Source of the DNA: Thelephora terrestris
Lineage: Eukaryota > Basidiomycota > Agaricomycetes > Thelephorales > Thelephoraceae
NCBI GenBank assembly: GCA_015956445.1
Contig: WIUZ02000020.1
Coordinates: 248,001-312,000 of the forward strand
Reading direction: 5' to 3'
DNA length: 64,000 nucleotides
Positions 48,111 through 59,453 of this stretch are shown here, in pieces. The translations under genes and the position numbers were made by a program. Positions within the stretch are counted from its first letter, which is position 1. Each line of letters starts with the position of its first letter. Under the pieces are notes generated by a model. It saw only the letters and a program-made list of their open reading frames with translations. It had not been told where the DNA came from and did not search any database.

Positions 48111-50306
48111 GCGGAAGGAGACCTCGTTCTCCTCATCTGCGTTGTAACTTTGGTTATGTTCTGTCAGTTTTATCGGTATTCAAGGAGTAATGGGTGGAGG
48201 GTACGGACTCATATAGTGCAATAGCCGTCGTTCCCTGGTCCTGAAGTTCTGGGCTTGGTTCTCGAGCGGCAGGGGGAGGCGGCGGCGGCGGCGGCGGAGG
48301 AGGAGGAGGTGGTGGGGGAGGAGGAGCTACCTCAGGTTCTGGTTCAGGCTCCGGCTCCGGTTCTGGTTCTGGCTCGTACTCAGGTTGGGGCACTGGTTCG
48401 GCCGCTTGGTCCGTTTCTTCCACATAGTTGGCTAGTGGAGAAGATTTCAGACTAGTCACAGAAAGGCCCCCTTCCGGACCCACCTGGAAACAATCCTCTT
48501 TTCGCCCCGTTGTCTCCCACACCTGACCACCATCCCTCGTCCAATTTTTCTATCTCTTCAATCAGTTCACCCTCGACCAAGTGCATTTCGTTTTCTTCAG
48601 AGGCCTGTGGAGAGTCTGTTTCAGTACTAAAGCAGGGCAAGAAAGAACGGAGGGGCTGGTACCTCGTACTCGTATAATACGATCGCGCACACTCCCTTGC
48701 TTTTCCCCGGGATATTCGCCGAGGTAGGAGCCGGCGGAGGTGGCGGGGGAGGCGGATAAAAGTCTGGTTCAGGTTCTTGCACACTAAGTGCTGCCATTTC
48801 AGTAACAGGGGCCGTTGAAGGGGGAGGGGGCGGCGGTGGTGGGGCCTCGAATTCCGGTTCCAGTTCCGGTTCGGGCTCGGGTTCAGGATGAGGTGGAAAT
48901 CGTGGGCGAGACGCCATTGGCGGAGGAGGAGGAGCCGGCTATGAAGCATAGTGTCGATTAGACCCTGAACAGAAACACATGGACCAGCCATACCGCTTCC
49001 CAATCAGCCTCTTCTTCTGGTTCTTCCCTATCCTTCGACGTGAGGGTGGCAACCCCAACACTGGTGGCGACTGCAGCAGGTGCTTTCCACTTTGGTGTGG
49101 ATGCAGTCGCGGGTGTTGGTTTGAAGCTGGAAGCTTTGCTGCGAGCTTCCTCTTCTTCAGCCTGTTTCTTCGCCAGCGCTTGCCTCTCGCTCCATGTCAT
49201 CCCAGCCCTTTTGACCGGTGTCTTGGTTTGTTGTTCCGGTGCTGATTCCTGGGCGCGTCTCTCGAACGGGTTGACGAGTTTCTTGGGCTTGGGAAGTTGG
49301 ACTGGCTCCCAGTTTGTTCCTACAGGTCCAATGCGGTCATCCTCGGTGGGCTTGGAAGAGGTAACGGCTGGCTTTGGCGTTTCCTTGACGAGCTACAACG
49401 CGAATTGATGTGAGGTCTCCCGGTAGAAATGCGAGGTTGTTCATACTGACCACAGGAGCAGAAGGTGTCGGTCGAGCGGCGGCAGGAAGGGGTGGAGCTG
49501 GTGTTGGCTTAACGGGCGCTGGCTCCCAATCATCGTCCGGCGCGGCGGTACGTCTACCGGGAGGTGGTGGGGTGTACTTTGATTGAAATCCAGTAGTCGC
49601 TGGCCTCGACCATTGCTGCCCAACGCCTGTAGGCCTGTTCGTAGTCGGCTGTGGCGGGGGTTTAACCGCAGCTTCCTTCCTAAGAGCGTTGATGTCAACT
49701 TTCCCGACTGGGGTATAACTCGTTCCCACCGGCCCAATCGGTTCAGACCTGCGGGTGGGCTCGTTGTGAATTGAATATTTGGCCCCAGAAGCAGCCGCGA
49801 CACGGGACATGATGACGGATGGGGAGACGTCGTCTTCGTTCCTGGCGGAGATGACCACATGCGCTCCCTTGAGGAAGGTGGAGACGGCGGCGGAATGGGA
49901 GGCAAAGAGGCCCTTCTTAAAGACAGGAACTCCGTCTCCGCACCAATTAATTTGAACGAATTTCGGTAGTTTGGACTGCGCACACGCGGTCGTTCAGTAT
50001 GATTGTGACTGCTATGATAGGAGATGACTGCAAGTACCGTGGGTTCTATCACTCGCACAAATGCGTACTGGATCCTACACGGCGAGTATTGAAGGATAAA
50101 TAGAGGACTGTCGGATTATGGACTCACCTTCCGCCTGAAAACTCGTCCTTGAGCTCATCTAAGCCTCCATCACCAGTGGACTGAACCTTGAGATCGTTGG
50201 AAGTCCCGTCGTAGGTGAACAGCACCCAGTCTATTCCGTTAGCGTTGAGAACATTTTGATAGGTGGGGAGAATATCTCTGCTGGAGAGGTTTATCTGGTG
50301 CGACAT
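47940..50306 (-). CDS. ABP1: Actin-binding protein Abp1 (ADF-H domain plus two SH3 domains)
   Basis: Cortical actin-patch adaptor linking F-actin to endocytosis. Start ATG 50306 (MSHQINLSSRDILPTYQNVL). The ADF-H domain follows: WVLFTYDGTSNDLKVQSTGD, IQYAFVRVIEPT, PKFVQINWCGDGVPVFKKGL, FLKGAHVVISARNEDD. Then comes a long Pro-rich region with two IGPVGTxYTPV/IGPVGTNWEPV repeats and a helical, Lys/Glu-rich part (MTWSERQALAKKQAEEEEAR), and polyproline plus Glu-Pro repeats around the SH3 domains. SH3-1: IVLYEYE-ASEENEMHLVEG, WWSGVGDNGAKRGLFPANYV. SH3-2: ALYDYNADEENEVSFREGER, WWQGRTADGSVGLFP, ANYVELQQ-stop (47940). Introns cut both SH3 domains, including one right after GLFP. Fragments of the 3' end recur at 22.06-22.17 and 54.47-54.64 kb. 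Divergent from the carrier gene. Confidence 0.95.
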
Positions 50307-50473
50307 TTCTTCGTTTTCCGGAATCGAGGTGTCGCAGTCGTCAGTGTCAGGCGTGAAGCGGACCGGATCTTGCCGGCGAACGCCTATCATTGCTTGATGC
50401 ACACCAGAGCTCTCGGGAAACCCTGACCACCTTCCTCACATACTATATGACACCGGCTCCGACCCTCAGCTAG
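50307..50473. promoter_or_regulatory. Divergent promoter between ABP1 and the carrier gene
   Basis: Only 167 bp separate the two start codons, on opposite strands. No TATA box or other element is clear, but both genes must take their promoters from this stretch (or from within each other's leaders). Confidence 0.5.
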
Positions 50474-51832
50474 ATGTCTTCAGTAAATGGCAACAAGGAT
50501 TCTGATGGTGAGCATCTGTCTTTATTGATGCATACTTTCTGACCAGCTCTGTGCTAACCCCGGCCTCATCTGTAGCTAGACTCAGACTAGATCCGAGGCT
50601 CGACTTCTTCGCCGGAACTGTTGCGGGTGTGTATATTCTGGAAGGATGGGTGTCCTTGCATTGAGGGAAACTCATTTCAAGCCATGTATGCACCCGTTTG
50701 GAACAGGAATGGCAGCCTTGACGGTCGGACAACCTTTTGATACCGGTTCGTTCGCCCGTGTTCACCCGGTACGGTGCTGACCTAGGTGTTCACAACAACA
50801 GTCAAGGTGCGGTTTCAAGACCCGAAAACTTCCTTACGGTACAGTGGTACGTTCAATGCAGTGTCAACTATCATAAGGGAGGAGCGGTTTTCGGGTCTAT
50901 ACAAAGGCATTATGCCCCCAATGGTATGTGATTGAGGTCGCTGTATTCTACGTACCGATGTTCACAACATTATGCAGGCAACATGCGCTCTCTTGAACGG
51001 ACTGGTATTCTCTAGCTATCGTTTCCTGATGAAGGCTCAGCTATCCGATGACCAGGCCATCCCATCCTTAACACAGATATTTCTCGCCGGTGCTGGGACT
51101 GGCATGCTTGGAGCGTGAGCTGTTTTGCGTTCTGGTACCTGCACTTTTTAAATCTGGTCCACAGTATCGTCACCACCCCAACGGAACTAGTGAAGATTAG
51201 ACAGCAGGCTCTACTCACGCCAATATCTACCCGCCAGATGCTCCGGCAGATCATTCAACAGAACGGAATCAGGGGCCTCTACAGGGGGATTACCGCGACC
51301 GGTCTTCGAGACACTGGTTATGGTTCTTACTTCTTCGCTGTAAGTTTGCAGAACTTCCATCAGTATCTCATCTGAGCGTCGCGCTTTCCAGTATGAGGCA
51401 ACTTGCAGATACTTTTCGCAGCCTGTCTATTCACATTCTAATTCGGACTTGATCCAAAGCATCGAGTCTGACCTGCATACCGTTCCTTGGCCCGCCTTAC
51501 TCCTCGCAGGAGGCGTTGCAGGGGTCGCTGGGTGGATCACAACATTCCCTTTCGATGTCGTGAAGACTAGAATTCAGACCACTTCCGCTTCGCAAACAAA
51601 GAAAGGGCTTTTCCATGGTGGTGGTGTGACACTTTCCAAAATCGCGCAGATCTGGAAGGACGAGGGCATCCGTGTTTTCTGGAGGGGGCTGGCCCCCACC
51701 TTGATCAGGTGCGAGCTAACTTTTGACAAATGAGCCAAGCGGGAGAGTCTGGACTCACGCATCCTCAGAGCAATACCCGTCAACATGGTCACGTTCGGCG
51801 CCTTTGAAGCAATTACCCATGCGCTTGCCTGA
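50474..51832 (+). CDS. Mitochondrial carrier family protein (SLC25)
   Basis: Inner-membrane solute carrier with three carrier repeats, in about nine exons. It starts MSSVNGNKDSD, then LDFFAGTVAG-MAALTVGQPF. Signatures: PFDTVKVRFQ (repeat 1), TPTELVKIRQQ (repeat 2) and FPFDVVKTRIQ (repeat 3), each followed by a GLYKG / GLYRG / VFWRG element (REERFSGLYKGIMPPM, QNGIRGLYRGITATGLRDTG, DEGIRVFWRGLAPTLIR). The gene ends IPVNMVTFGAFEAITHALA at 51832. Repeat 2 has PTELVK in place of PxDxVK, as in the carnitine, ornithine and Ymc-type branch; substrate cannot be read from this. Introns identified include 50932-50976, 51116-51167 and 51340-51391. A piece of repeat 2 (51247-51328) is duplicated at 54.38-54.46 kb. 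Confidence 0.9.
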
Positions 51833-52094
51833 CAGCCAACCAACAGCAATATACCATGCCTCCCTATTCCCTCAGCGGCGTTGCCTGCTCACAACATGTA
51901 TCGTACCTACCATCTTGGAGACGCTGACCATTGTATTATATATACAACACCACATTTCCTGTATATAGAGGTTGCATCGGTGCTGAGTACATAGAATTTT
52001 TCCTCGATTGCACTTTGGTCGAACGAATGACCGTCCGCAAGGTTAGTACGCTGTAAGGCCTAACGTGGACGGTTCCACATTGACGAGGCTGCTC

Positions 52095-52400
52095 GCGGGG
52101 CTCTCAACGGCTTGCAGAAGATCATAGATCTAGTGTGGTCGTCCACACCCAAACCAGAGCGCAGATACATGGTTTTAGCTGTCCAATGAGCGAAGGACTA
52201 TCTGAGGGACCAAGCCATGACATTTCCTCACACAAGCACTCGAGCGAGATTAAGTATCAGGAACCTTAGGTGGTTGAACGGAAGAAGTGGGTTCGAGCCG
52301 TTTTGAAAGCCGTGCAGTCTGGGGCTCTTTCGTTATCCGTCAAGTCCCTTGGCAACAATTGAACACCCCTCAAATCATGACAGTCGTTCCGAGATGTTTG
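52095..52400 (-). pseudogene. Thymidylate kinase relic 2 (exons 1-2 with intron)
   Basis: The minus strand aligns with the thymidylate kinase gene from its leader through exon 2. Exon 1 keeps a broken P-loop region (ATTGTTGCC-AGGGACTTGAC for ATTGTTATCGAGGGGCTCGA), then the intron end TGGTCCCTCAGATAG and exon 2 (CATTGGACAGCT; GTATCTGCGCTCTGG). Codon three is TGA, as in relic 1. Both relics also share 'ACCCACTTCT' in exon 1 and 'GTCATGGC' in the intron, which differ from the gene. They therefore descend from one already dead copy that spread together with a FunK1 gene. Confidence 0.85.
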
Positions 52401-52439
52401 GGCAGATGGGCGGTCCTCGCCTAGGACAGAGATGCTGAG

Positions 52440-54242
52440 AACGGGCCATCAGTTCGGAAAACTCCTCAGTTCTGACTCTGCCGCCAGATGTCAAGCGCAA
52501 TGTACGTGACGGTCGTCGGGATAGGCAAAGCAAGAACAGGGGATCGAATCGCCAGAAAGCTCGACCCGGTCTAACGAAGAGGGCGGCGGAAAGGATGCGG
52601 GGAGCCATTAACCTCCTGAGGAATCTGGTCAATATTCAGAACACGATACACGCTGCGAGAGGCTCTCTCGTGCCCCCCGAAATCACTCACTCCGACAATA
52701 ACCTCATTCTGCGCGGTGGGATCCACTCTCTCCATATCTCTTATACAACGCAACTCAATCAGTAGTTAATGTTTCAGGAAGTTCCTCAGAAGCACGGTGT
52801 ACATCAAGTGGTCGGACACTGGGCAGGTTGTCATTCGAACGACGGGCTTCGACATCGTCCCGGATCTGCCTCACTTTCTCCTGGACCTCTTGATCATCCA
52901 GATGTTTGATTTAGAATCACGGGGACCTTTCACCGCGTTCAAGGAGTCACCCCTCACGGAAATCGGGGTCTTACTTAGGCAAACAGATCTACCGTAAATC
53001 TACCTTTATCGAGGGCGCCTCAGTCCGGATCTACCCCTATCAGGAGCCCATCCACACTTATATCAACCTGGTTGGCCGTTCAACGAGCGTAGCTGGAGCA
53101 AGGAGGGTTGCCACCTCGGAGCAAGAGCTAGAGAGTGACCAGGCGATTCGGGATGCCAACACTTTGGTTGCAACGTTTTGCTGGTCGGAGCAAACGCGGG
53201 TCAAGGTGGATATCATCAAAGATGCAGCACAAATAGCAAACACCAATGACCTGGTGAAAGATCACATCCATACGGTCGTCGGCGACCTAGGCACTCCGTA
53301 CAGAACGTGTTCGACGAGCTTCATCCACAAGCTTCTCAAAATCGAAATCCCCGGCGCGCGGGTGCTTCGGGTGATCATATTCGATTCTCCGAAGCAGCTC
53401 GCCGAATGCCTAGACGAGGAAAAAATGGTGATTGCGTTCTCAGACTGTTTCTCCTGTGAGTCGTTCCTGTGTTACCTGGGACTGGCGCTCACCTGGTGGT
53501 AGGTCATTTGGCAGTCTGGCAGGGGGGAGCCCTGCACAAGGTCATTGGCGTAGGAAATCTGAGGTACGATCCGTGGACGAAGCGGGGAGTCCTCAATGAC
53601 TTTGACCTGGCTTGCTTGATCATGCGAGAGGGGAGTTTGAGTGCAAAGGATAACACCGGGACTAGACCATTCATGGCTTTGGATCTACTCAGCAATGAGG
53701 CGTCCAAGGTCAAGCGGCTCTACCGACACGATGCTGAATCCTTCGCCTGGCGTCTCATTTACATCTGCATCTGCATGACGAAGGATAAAAAGGGGGAAAT
53801 CTTTACCATCTCCCCCAATCCTTTGTCATCATGGTTTGGCCCTGCTCCCGAATGTCGAATTTCGAAGGGAAACACCAACAAGATGTAGAAGCTTCTCAAG
53901 CAGGCTACCATTCACGCTGGCAGCTCCACGCGCCTCGCTGAGGAGCTTCGCCACCTCTGGTTAGAGCGGTTCAGCGATCAAATGTTAGCCAAGAGTCCGA
54001 TCGTACAGGATTCCTCGGGGAGCAGGCTGGCACGATTTACTGTCCGTTTCCCTCGGAAGATCAGGGTGTACGAAGAACCCTCGGATCGTGAATGGTTCAG
54101 GCGAGCTTGTTGGGAAATTTTTCGTGTTCTCGATACCAGTAGTCCGGCTCCAATTCCGATGTCCGATCCCAATTTTGTTGAAATGGTGGACCGCGTACTT
54201 GATAAGTACAAGTTTGTAGAGTCCGATGAGCCTGTAGAGTAA
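52440..54242 (+). pseudogene. FunK1-type kinase, copy 5, decayed
   Basis: Closest to copies 1 and 3. Blocks: VIRTTGFDIVPDLPHFLLDL, GPFTAFKESPLTEIG, YINLVGRSTSVAGARR (frame shifts near 52985), EQTRVKVDIIKDAAQI, GARVLRVIIFDSPKQLAECL, GVLNDFDLACLIMREGS, GTRPFMALDLLSNEASK and YRHDAESFAWRLIYICICM, ending FVESDEPVE. The first exons found in copy 1 are missing: about 950 bp are lost between the thymidylate kinase relic and position 52630. The catalytic loop is HKVIGVGN in place of HRDIS-DN. A TAG replaces TTG near 53886, ahead of the C-terminal tail. Dead gene. Confidence 0.8.
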
Positions 54243-54288
54243 TTTTAACCTTCGTAAGTTTGCGATGTGTAAACGAAGTGATCAGGGT

Positions 54289-54640
54289 GGATGTATCGTG
54301 CTCCAGTCGCCATGGCCCTCGAAGGCACAGCCGATACCACTCTGAACTAGCTATGGCCGGGTGCTTCGGGTGATCGTATTCAGATCATTCGCTAGAACGG
54401 AATCAGGGGCCTCTGCAGGGGGATTACTGCGCCTGGTCTTCAAGACATTGGTTATTGTTCTTAATTGGAGAGCGCATTGTTGAGATTGAACCTGTGTCAG
54501 ACGATTGCCAGTCGTGGCAGGGCAGGACTGCTGATGGAAGCGTGGGACTTTTCCCTGGTACGTTTCCGCCCACCCTTGCGTTGTAACTCCTTGCTGAGGC
54601 TTTGTCGGTGCAGCAAATTAGGTGGAACTTCAACGTTTCA
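54289..54640. other. Mosaic of four duplicated gene fragments
   Basis: Joined end to end: 54289-54350 is a reversed piece of BIT61/HbrB (around 38530-38595, 'gtcgccatggcc', 'aaggcacagc'); 54359-54381 matches FunK1 ('gggtgcttcgggtgatc'); 54381-54462 matches carrier repeat 2 (51247-51328, 'cggaatcaggggcctct'); 54465-54640 matches the last SH3 exon and final intron of ABP1 in reverse (48110-47945, 'tgtcagacgattg'). The block directly follows the 3' flank of FunK1 copy 5. Confidence 0.8.
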
Positions 54641-54819
54641 ACAGTAGGTTCAGGGGGGGCCGCATATGCTATCAACTTTAAGTAACGAACATAAATAAAC
54701 TTCTTCCATTGACCTCTTCATATACACCGAAAGATCATGTATGCGCAGAATACACCCAAACACAATAAGAAAATCAGGATAATACAAGGTCTTGGACTGT
54801 TCAGGTCAACCGTCGACCT

Positions 54820-57171
54820 CTAAATGGTGGGGACGCGTGTACAATGGAAGGTGGTGGGGTAACATGTGGTAGTCCGCGCTCGTGATCTGGCACGACGTGA
54901 CGTAGTAAAAAGTCTCCTCCATTGTGATGGCGGTACGGAACAAGCATCACCCTTTAACTTCATCTGCCTCTTCATCGCTCGAGAGCGAACCCAATTTCCG
55001 TGTTGAAGATGGAAAAGGGTCTGCACGAATCTCTTCGACAGGGGAACTGGGAGATAGTCAGCATATAGACCTCCACGGACACATGAGGTAGAGAACGACG
55101 GAACATACACTAGGACCGAAAGATCCCAAACGCTGTCGCAATCTTCTAGACCCTCGTGTACTTGTGGAGGGAGTGGCACCCATGCGCTCGAGGCCCGTTC
55201 CAGACACTCAAGTACATCCTCAATGCTCGGTCGGCTCTGCGCTTGAGTCGCCCAGCACAGACCCAGCATTCTCCATAGATCGTCTGTAAACCACACACCC
55301 TCCGCCCCTTCCGGCCTGGCTGGGTGTTCACCATCGCTGATCTTCCGCATGGCAATGTATTCCTTGAACAGAGCGAAGGGAACCTGGCCGCTGATCACTT
55401 CGTAGATGACCATCCCTAACGCATAACAATCCGATTCCTTGGCCGGGCAACTGTGATCGAGGCCAAACTTCTCTGGGTACAGGAGCTCTGGACTCATCCA
55501 TCGCATTGTCCCACCTTTAACGACGGAGCTTGAAGCTGTGAAATATGTGGGGTCCGAGAGGAATGTAAGAAGTCCAAAGTCCGCCAGACGTGCACGTCCA
55601 TCCTGATCGATCAGGATGTTCGCCTTCATGAAAAGCACGTTAGAACGCAGGGCGGAATTTTCACTTGAAGTCATACCCCCTTCAGATCCCCATGGATCAT
55701 TCCCTGGCTGTGGATATATGCTAGCCCCCTGGCGACGCCTTCGAGCTATCAGATTGCGTCGTCAGTGACAGTGGAAAGTGGGAGAAACCAGGCCCCACAA
55801 GCTCGAACCGATTCACTTCCCAATGCGCCTTGACGAATTCCTTGATGTTCCCGTTTGTCATCCATTCCGACACCATTGCAAATCCATCACCATCCATTGT
55901 AGCGCCTAAGAGGGACATCACATTCGGGTGGCGAAGAGAATTCCATGCCACGACCTCCTTGCAGAACCTCTAGACAGGTCAACATCAATCTACGCCTTTG
56001 GTAAGCTCGCGGTAGCTCACACTCGCAACCTTGGCAAAGTCGGTGGTAGCGTAAAGCCTTAGTACCTTGACCGCAACATCGGAGCCTTGGAACTGTCCCT
56101 TCCACACGTCTGCGAACCCCCCACGATACAGCGGAGCATCGAATCGATTGTAGCAAATCGGGATTTGCAATGCTCTCGGAAGCAAAGCTTGGCGGCCGCA
56201 TATCCAGTATAACACTGCCAAACACTTCCCTCGGAGGCGCTGAGGGAGATCTTGGAGATCAAGGGCCTAGGTATTGAAATATTGAGAGCGACGGAGCCGA
56301 GAAGAAAGGCGATAAGTCCCTGCCTCGGGAGGGAAAAAGTGGGAGCGAACCTCATGTACCACGTTGATAAAGGTCTGAGCGATGTCTCCGCAGAGGTTGC
56401 GGAGCATCTTTACCTCATCCACACTCGTGAAGATCTCATTAATGACAGAGATGACTTCATGCGGGGGAAAGGTGCGACTGATTAAACGTCCCAAAGCGGG
56501 TGCGTTTAAGCCGGGAGCTAGGACAGCCAGCTGGGACACAGGCTGTGGTTCGTTATTAGGACTAGTCCGTTCCTGGTTTTCCTGTGTGTGACCATCAACG
56601 GGCGTGTGCCACTGGGCGGCAGCAATTTCAGCGGGACGACCCACCTGTCTCCCTATACGCATGCCCTCACTCCTGAATCCGATTAACTTGGGGATTGTGC
56701 ACGCTGTGAGACTAGTAGGGGTTTGAAGCACCTTGGCGATCGAGCCGTCAGGCATCTGTGCCAGAACACCCATGGGGGTGGTGATAGTAATACACGATGT
56801 TTCGATGTGATATCCGTCTGGTAGAAAGACGTTCAAACGTTCAATCAACTCAGATTCTTCACGGAAGAGCATCAACAACCGCATGATCATTTCAGACGGA
56901 TCTAAGCTACTCGTTTTCAGAGTTGTATCCGTTGAGCATACCTTTGGAACAAAACTCACAAACCCTTCGAGAAATCCAGTATAATTTCCAAAAATCGATC
57001 GTAAAGCTCTGGTCTCCGAGTCTCCCGAAACCGGAGCTTGACGAGGTCCAGGTAATTGAGAGCGTCGGTGAGGTTGAGCGGTTGCGCTGCTCGTTTTCTC
57101 ATTTCCAGCGTTGTTGTAGTTTGAGACAACATGAGCGGTTGCGGATCCTGGCAGGCGCCTTGGACGCTCAT
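54820..57171 (-). CDS. TKL-type protein kinase with an N-terminal PAH (Sin3-like) domain
   Basis: Minus strand, many exons. N-terminal part from ATG 57171: ALNYLDLVKLRFRETRRPEL, YDRFLEIILDFSKG, then across an intron (donor after AAGGGTTT, best acceptor GAGTAG near 56905) DPSEMIMRLLMLFREESELI and ERLNVFLPDGYHIE: a complete paired amphipathic helix domain as in Sin3. After a linker comes a helical part (VISVINEIFTSVDEVKMLRN). Next is the kinase typical of agaric TKL genes: CGRQALLPRAL, YRGGFADVWKGQFQGSDVAV, AWNSLRHPNVMSLLGATMDG, GLAYIHSQGMIHGDLKG|ANILID (intron inside), LADFGLLTF, GGTMRWMSPELLYPE, DCYALGMVIYEVISGQVPFA, LGLCWATQAQSRPS. HGD replaces HRD, as is common here; DFG and APE-like SPE are intact. 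The C-terminal end is uncertain. One gene is the simplest reading, but two adjacent genes are possible. Confidence 0.7.
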
Positions 57172-57299
57172 GGCCGTGTAAAAGGTCGGATGGGTCGCTT
57201 TGAGGCGGTCGCCCTGAGGCTGGGCGGAGGCCCGGTCAAAGCCGCGCGTGACTGCCTCACACTCAAAATTTCGCGTCCGCCCCGCCTCTAAATCCGAGG

Positions 57300-58245
57300 C
57301 TGAAATCCAGCGTACACCAGGCAGATCCTGTCATTTGCGCGACAATGATTCAAAAGCATGCACCACTGACCAGCAGTGGACTCAGGGCCAATCGCCGCCC
57401 CAGACCTCTCAACGAGAGAACCTAACGCACGTCACCCCCTTCGTTCGATACTCTCCGAGTGTACAGGGTAGGGCCGTCGATTTTTACACGATTTATGTAA
57501 AGCCCAACCACCACTCAACCCGGACGCACAGGCGTTTACGGTCACTAGGTCGCCGACTCAAACCCCGAATCAGGTCAGAAAGAACATCTCATCCATGCCA
57601 TCCCTAGCCACTCCGCTTCCTCGGCGTCACTTTCATTGTGGCTCCGTACTCCCTGCTCCAACTCAGCGTTATGAGGGCTTTCTGGAGTAAAGTGCCAAGA
57701 CCCCATCGTCTGATAGAAAGGTCTTTACATTGGCTGAGTTTGGTTGAAGGATTGAAAGTTCGGACAAAGAATGTCAGTTCTGCGTGAGAGACAGCGTTAC
57801 AACGAATAGGATGTGTCCCTAGGTGAGCTTGAATAAGAAAGACCATTGACGACTGACTTCTTTAGTGTTTTCCGCACTGGTCAGAAAAGTAATGATTTGG
57901 AACTGAGCTCGGAACCTCGGAACCTCGAAAATTCGAAACCACGGCGATTGCAGTGCATGAGCGCACGCCCACCACCGTGACGCGTTGATGGGTGGATACT
58001 ATCACTAGTGGCTCACGGAATGCAACCTCGGCCGCGATGTGTTACAAGACGGCGACCTTCCGCTAGGCGGAGATCGCATTCAAGTTGTTGAGACCGAACT
58101 CGCGGCAGGGTAAGACGGCCGATGAGAATGTAGGGCTCTTCCTCCGGATGGTTTTGCTCATCATTTCACTTGAGTTCGGTAGATTGCAGTGGATTACGAT
58201 GACGTCTAGCAACAGGCTGAGGGAAAGAGCGGATGGTGATTCCTG
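57300..58245 (-). repeat. Dispersed repeat, copy C
   Basis: Reverse complement of the copy A/B sequence, without the ABP1 part. Shared blocks: 'gacgtgcgttagg', 'ttggagcagggagtacggagc', 'cagccaatgtaa', 'gacggcga-cttccgct' and 'ggccgatgagaatgtagggctc'. Copies A and C keep the segment that is deleted in B. Base exchanges are frequent, so the copies are not recent. Confidence 0.75.
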
Positions 58246-58496
58246 ATAGCGAAACTCGCGAACGAAGCATTCTTATTAGAAAACTTCTCCATACATGCTC
58301 ACAGGCTCCGTATACGTGGATTAGGCGGTGCGTTGAATACAGTAAAAATAGAAGAGCGGTATACGTATAGCGGGATACAAGCATAAAAAAACAAATTGTC
58401 ACGGGCAATCGGCAACCCCTTCCTCGGCCTCAAACGTCGAACTGCATCGGTGCGGTTGAACAGAATTCAGAGACCCGAGAAAGGGACATGCCCAAC

Positions 58497-58832
58497 TCAA
58501 GCCTCACGCCCGCAGTGCTTGCAACAGGTATCCTGGCATGGAACTTGGCATTTCGGTTGCGCCACCCCCGCAGAGTTCTACCCAAACCAGGAAACGAAAA
58601 GACAGTGAACAAGACGGCGAGATAGCGATGAGAGAACTGCGCCAAGGCAAAAGGAGATTGTACGTACGACCTGAGGAGGACCTTCGAGGGGACCTTCCTC
58701 GAAGTCCATAGCTTTGGGACTTTCGACGATAGGCTCGTCCTTGACAAACATCCCGGCGGCGGGCCGGGGCTTGGTTGTGTTCAACTTCAACTTCTGCACC
58801 TCGCCGTTGGCTTTCGGGTTACAGTAGGGCAT
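58497..58832 (-). CDS. Putative small cysteine-rich protein (about 80 residues)
   Basis: Two exons: 58832-58671 (or to 58668) and 58577-58497. Exon 1 encodes MPYCNPKANGEVQKLKLNTT, a Lys/Pro-rich part and an acidic PIVESPKAMDFEEGPLEGPP. Exon 2, after acceptor GGGTAG, encodes NSAGVAQPKCQVPCQDTCCK and HCGREA-stop. The five cysteines in the last 18 residues (C-x3-C-x3-CC-x2-C) suggest metal binding or disulfides. There is no signal peptide, so an intracellular metal-binding role is more likely than an effector, but this is inference. Both donor choices (GTCGTACG or GTACGTAC) keep the frame. I do not recognise the family. Confidence 0.5.
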
Positions 58833-59453
58833 GGTGACGAAGTTCGGGACAAAGAGCGTACTAGAAGCGTCGGTTTGGCAAAGGGCTTATCGAGGTTGCT
58901 ATCATCGACACGCGACTTAATTAATAATTGTACCGATAACCCTCGTCACAAAAGGCCAAGAATGGAGGTCGATGTCACAAGAAAAGGCTAAGTACTCCAG
59001 AGTCCAGACCGGTCCAGGGCAGCATCGACGAGTATGGAAGTCGGACCGACCCGCAAGACGAGCCGGATACGAACTCACTGGGCACTTTGCTTGGCATATA
59101 TTTTAAAGGCCTTGCTGATGGTCGCTGAATGTATGATATATATGTTGACCTCCGTATATACAGGCTTGGCGGGGAGACTGTGCTGACCGGCGCTGAATGT
59201 ACAATCTGGGTTAGCGCGGCAAAAGAGATACACCCCCAAACAAAAGACAAAAGAAAAAGAGAAAACACGTGCGGCGACATTAGAGTGGGATAAATATCGT
59301 GTACTGGGGAATGCAGAAGGGTGAAAAGATCAAAGCAATATGTCCAGAGCATAGTGATACAGAGAGCAAGGCGAGCGACTACATTGGCATGTAGAATGGA
59401 AGGAGATCTAGAGGGATGCATGAAGAACGACCGGATCGAGCTGGTGGAACCGT

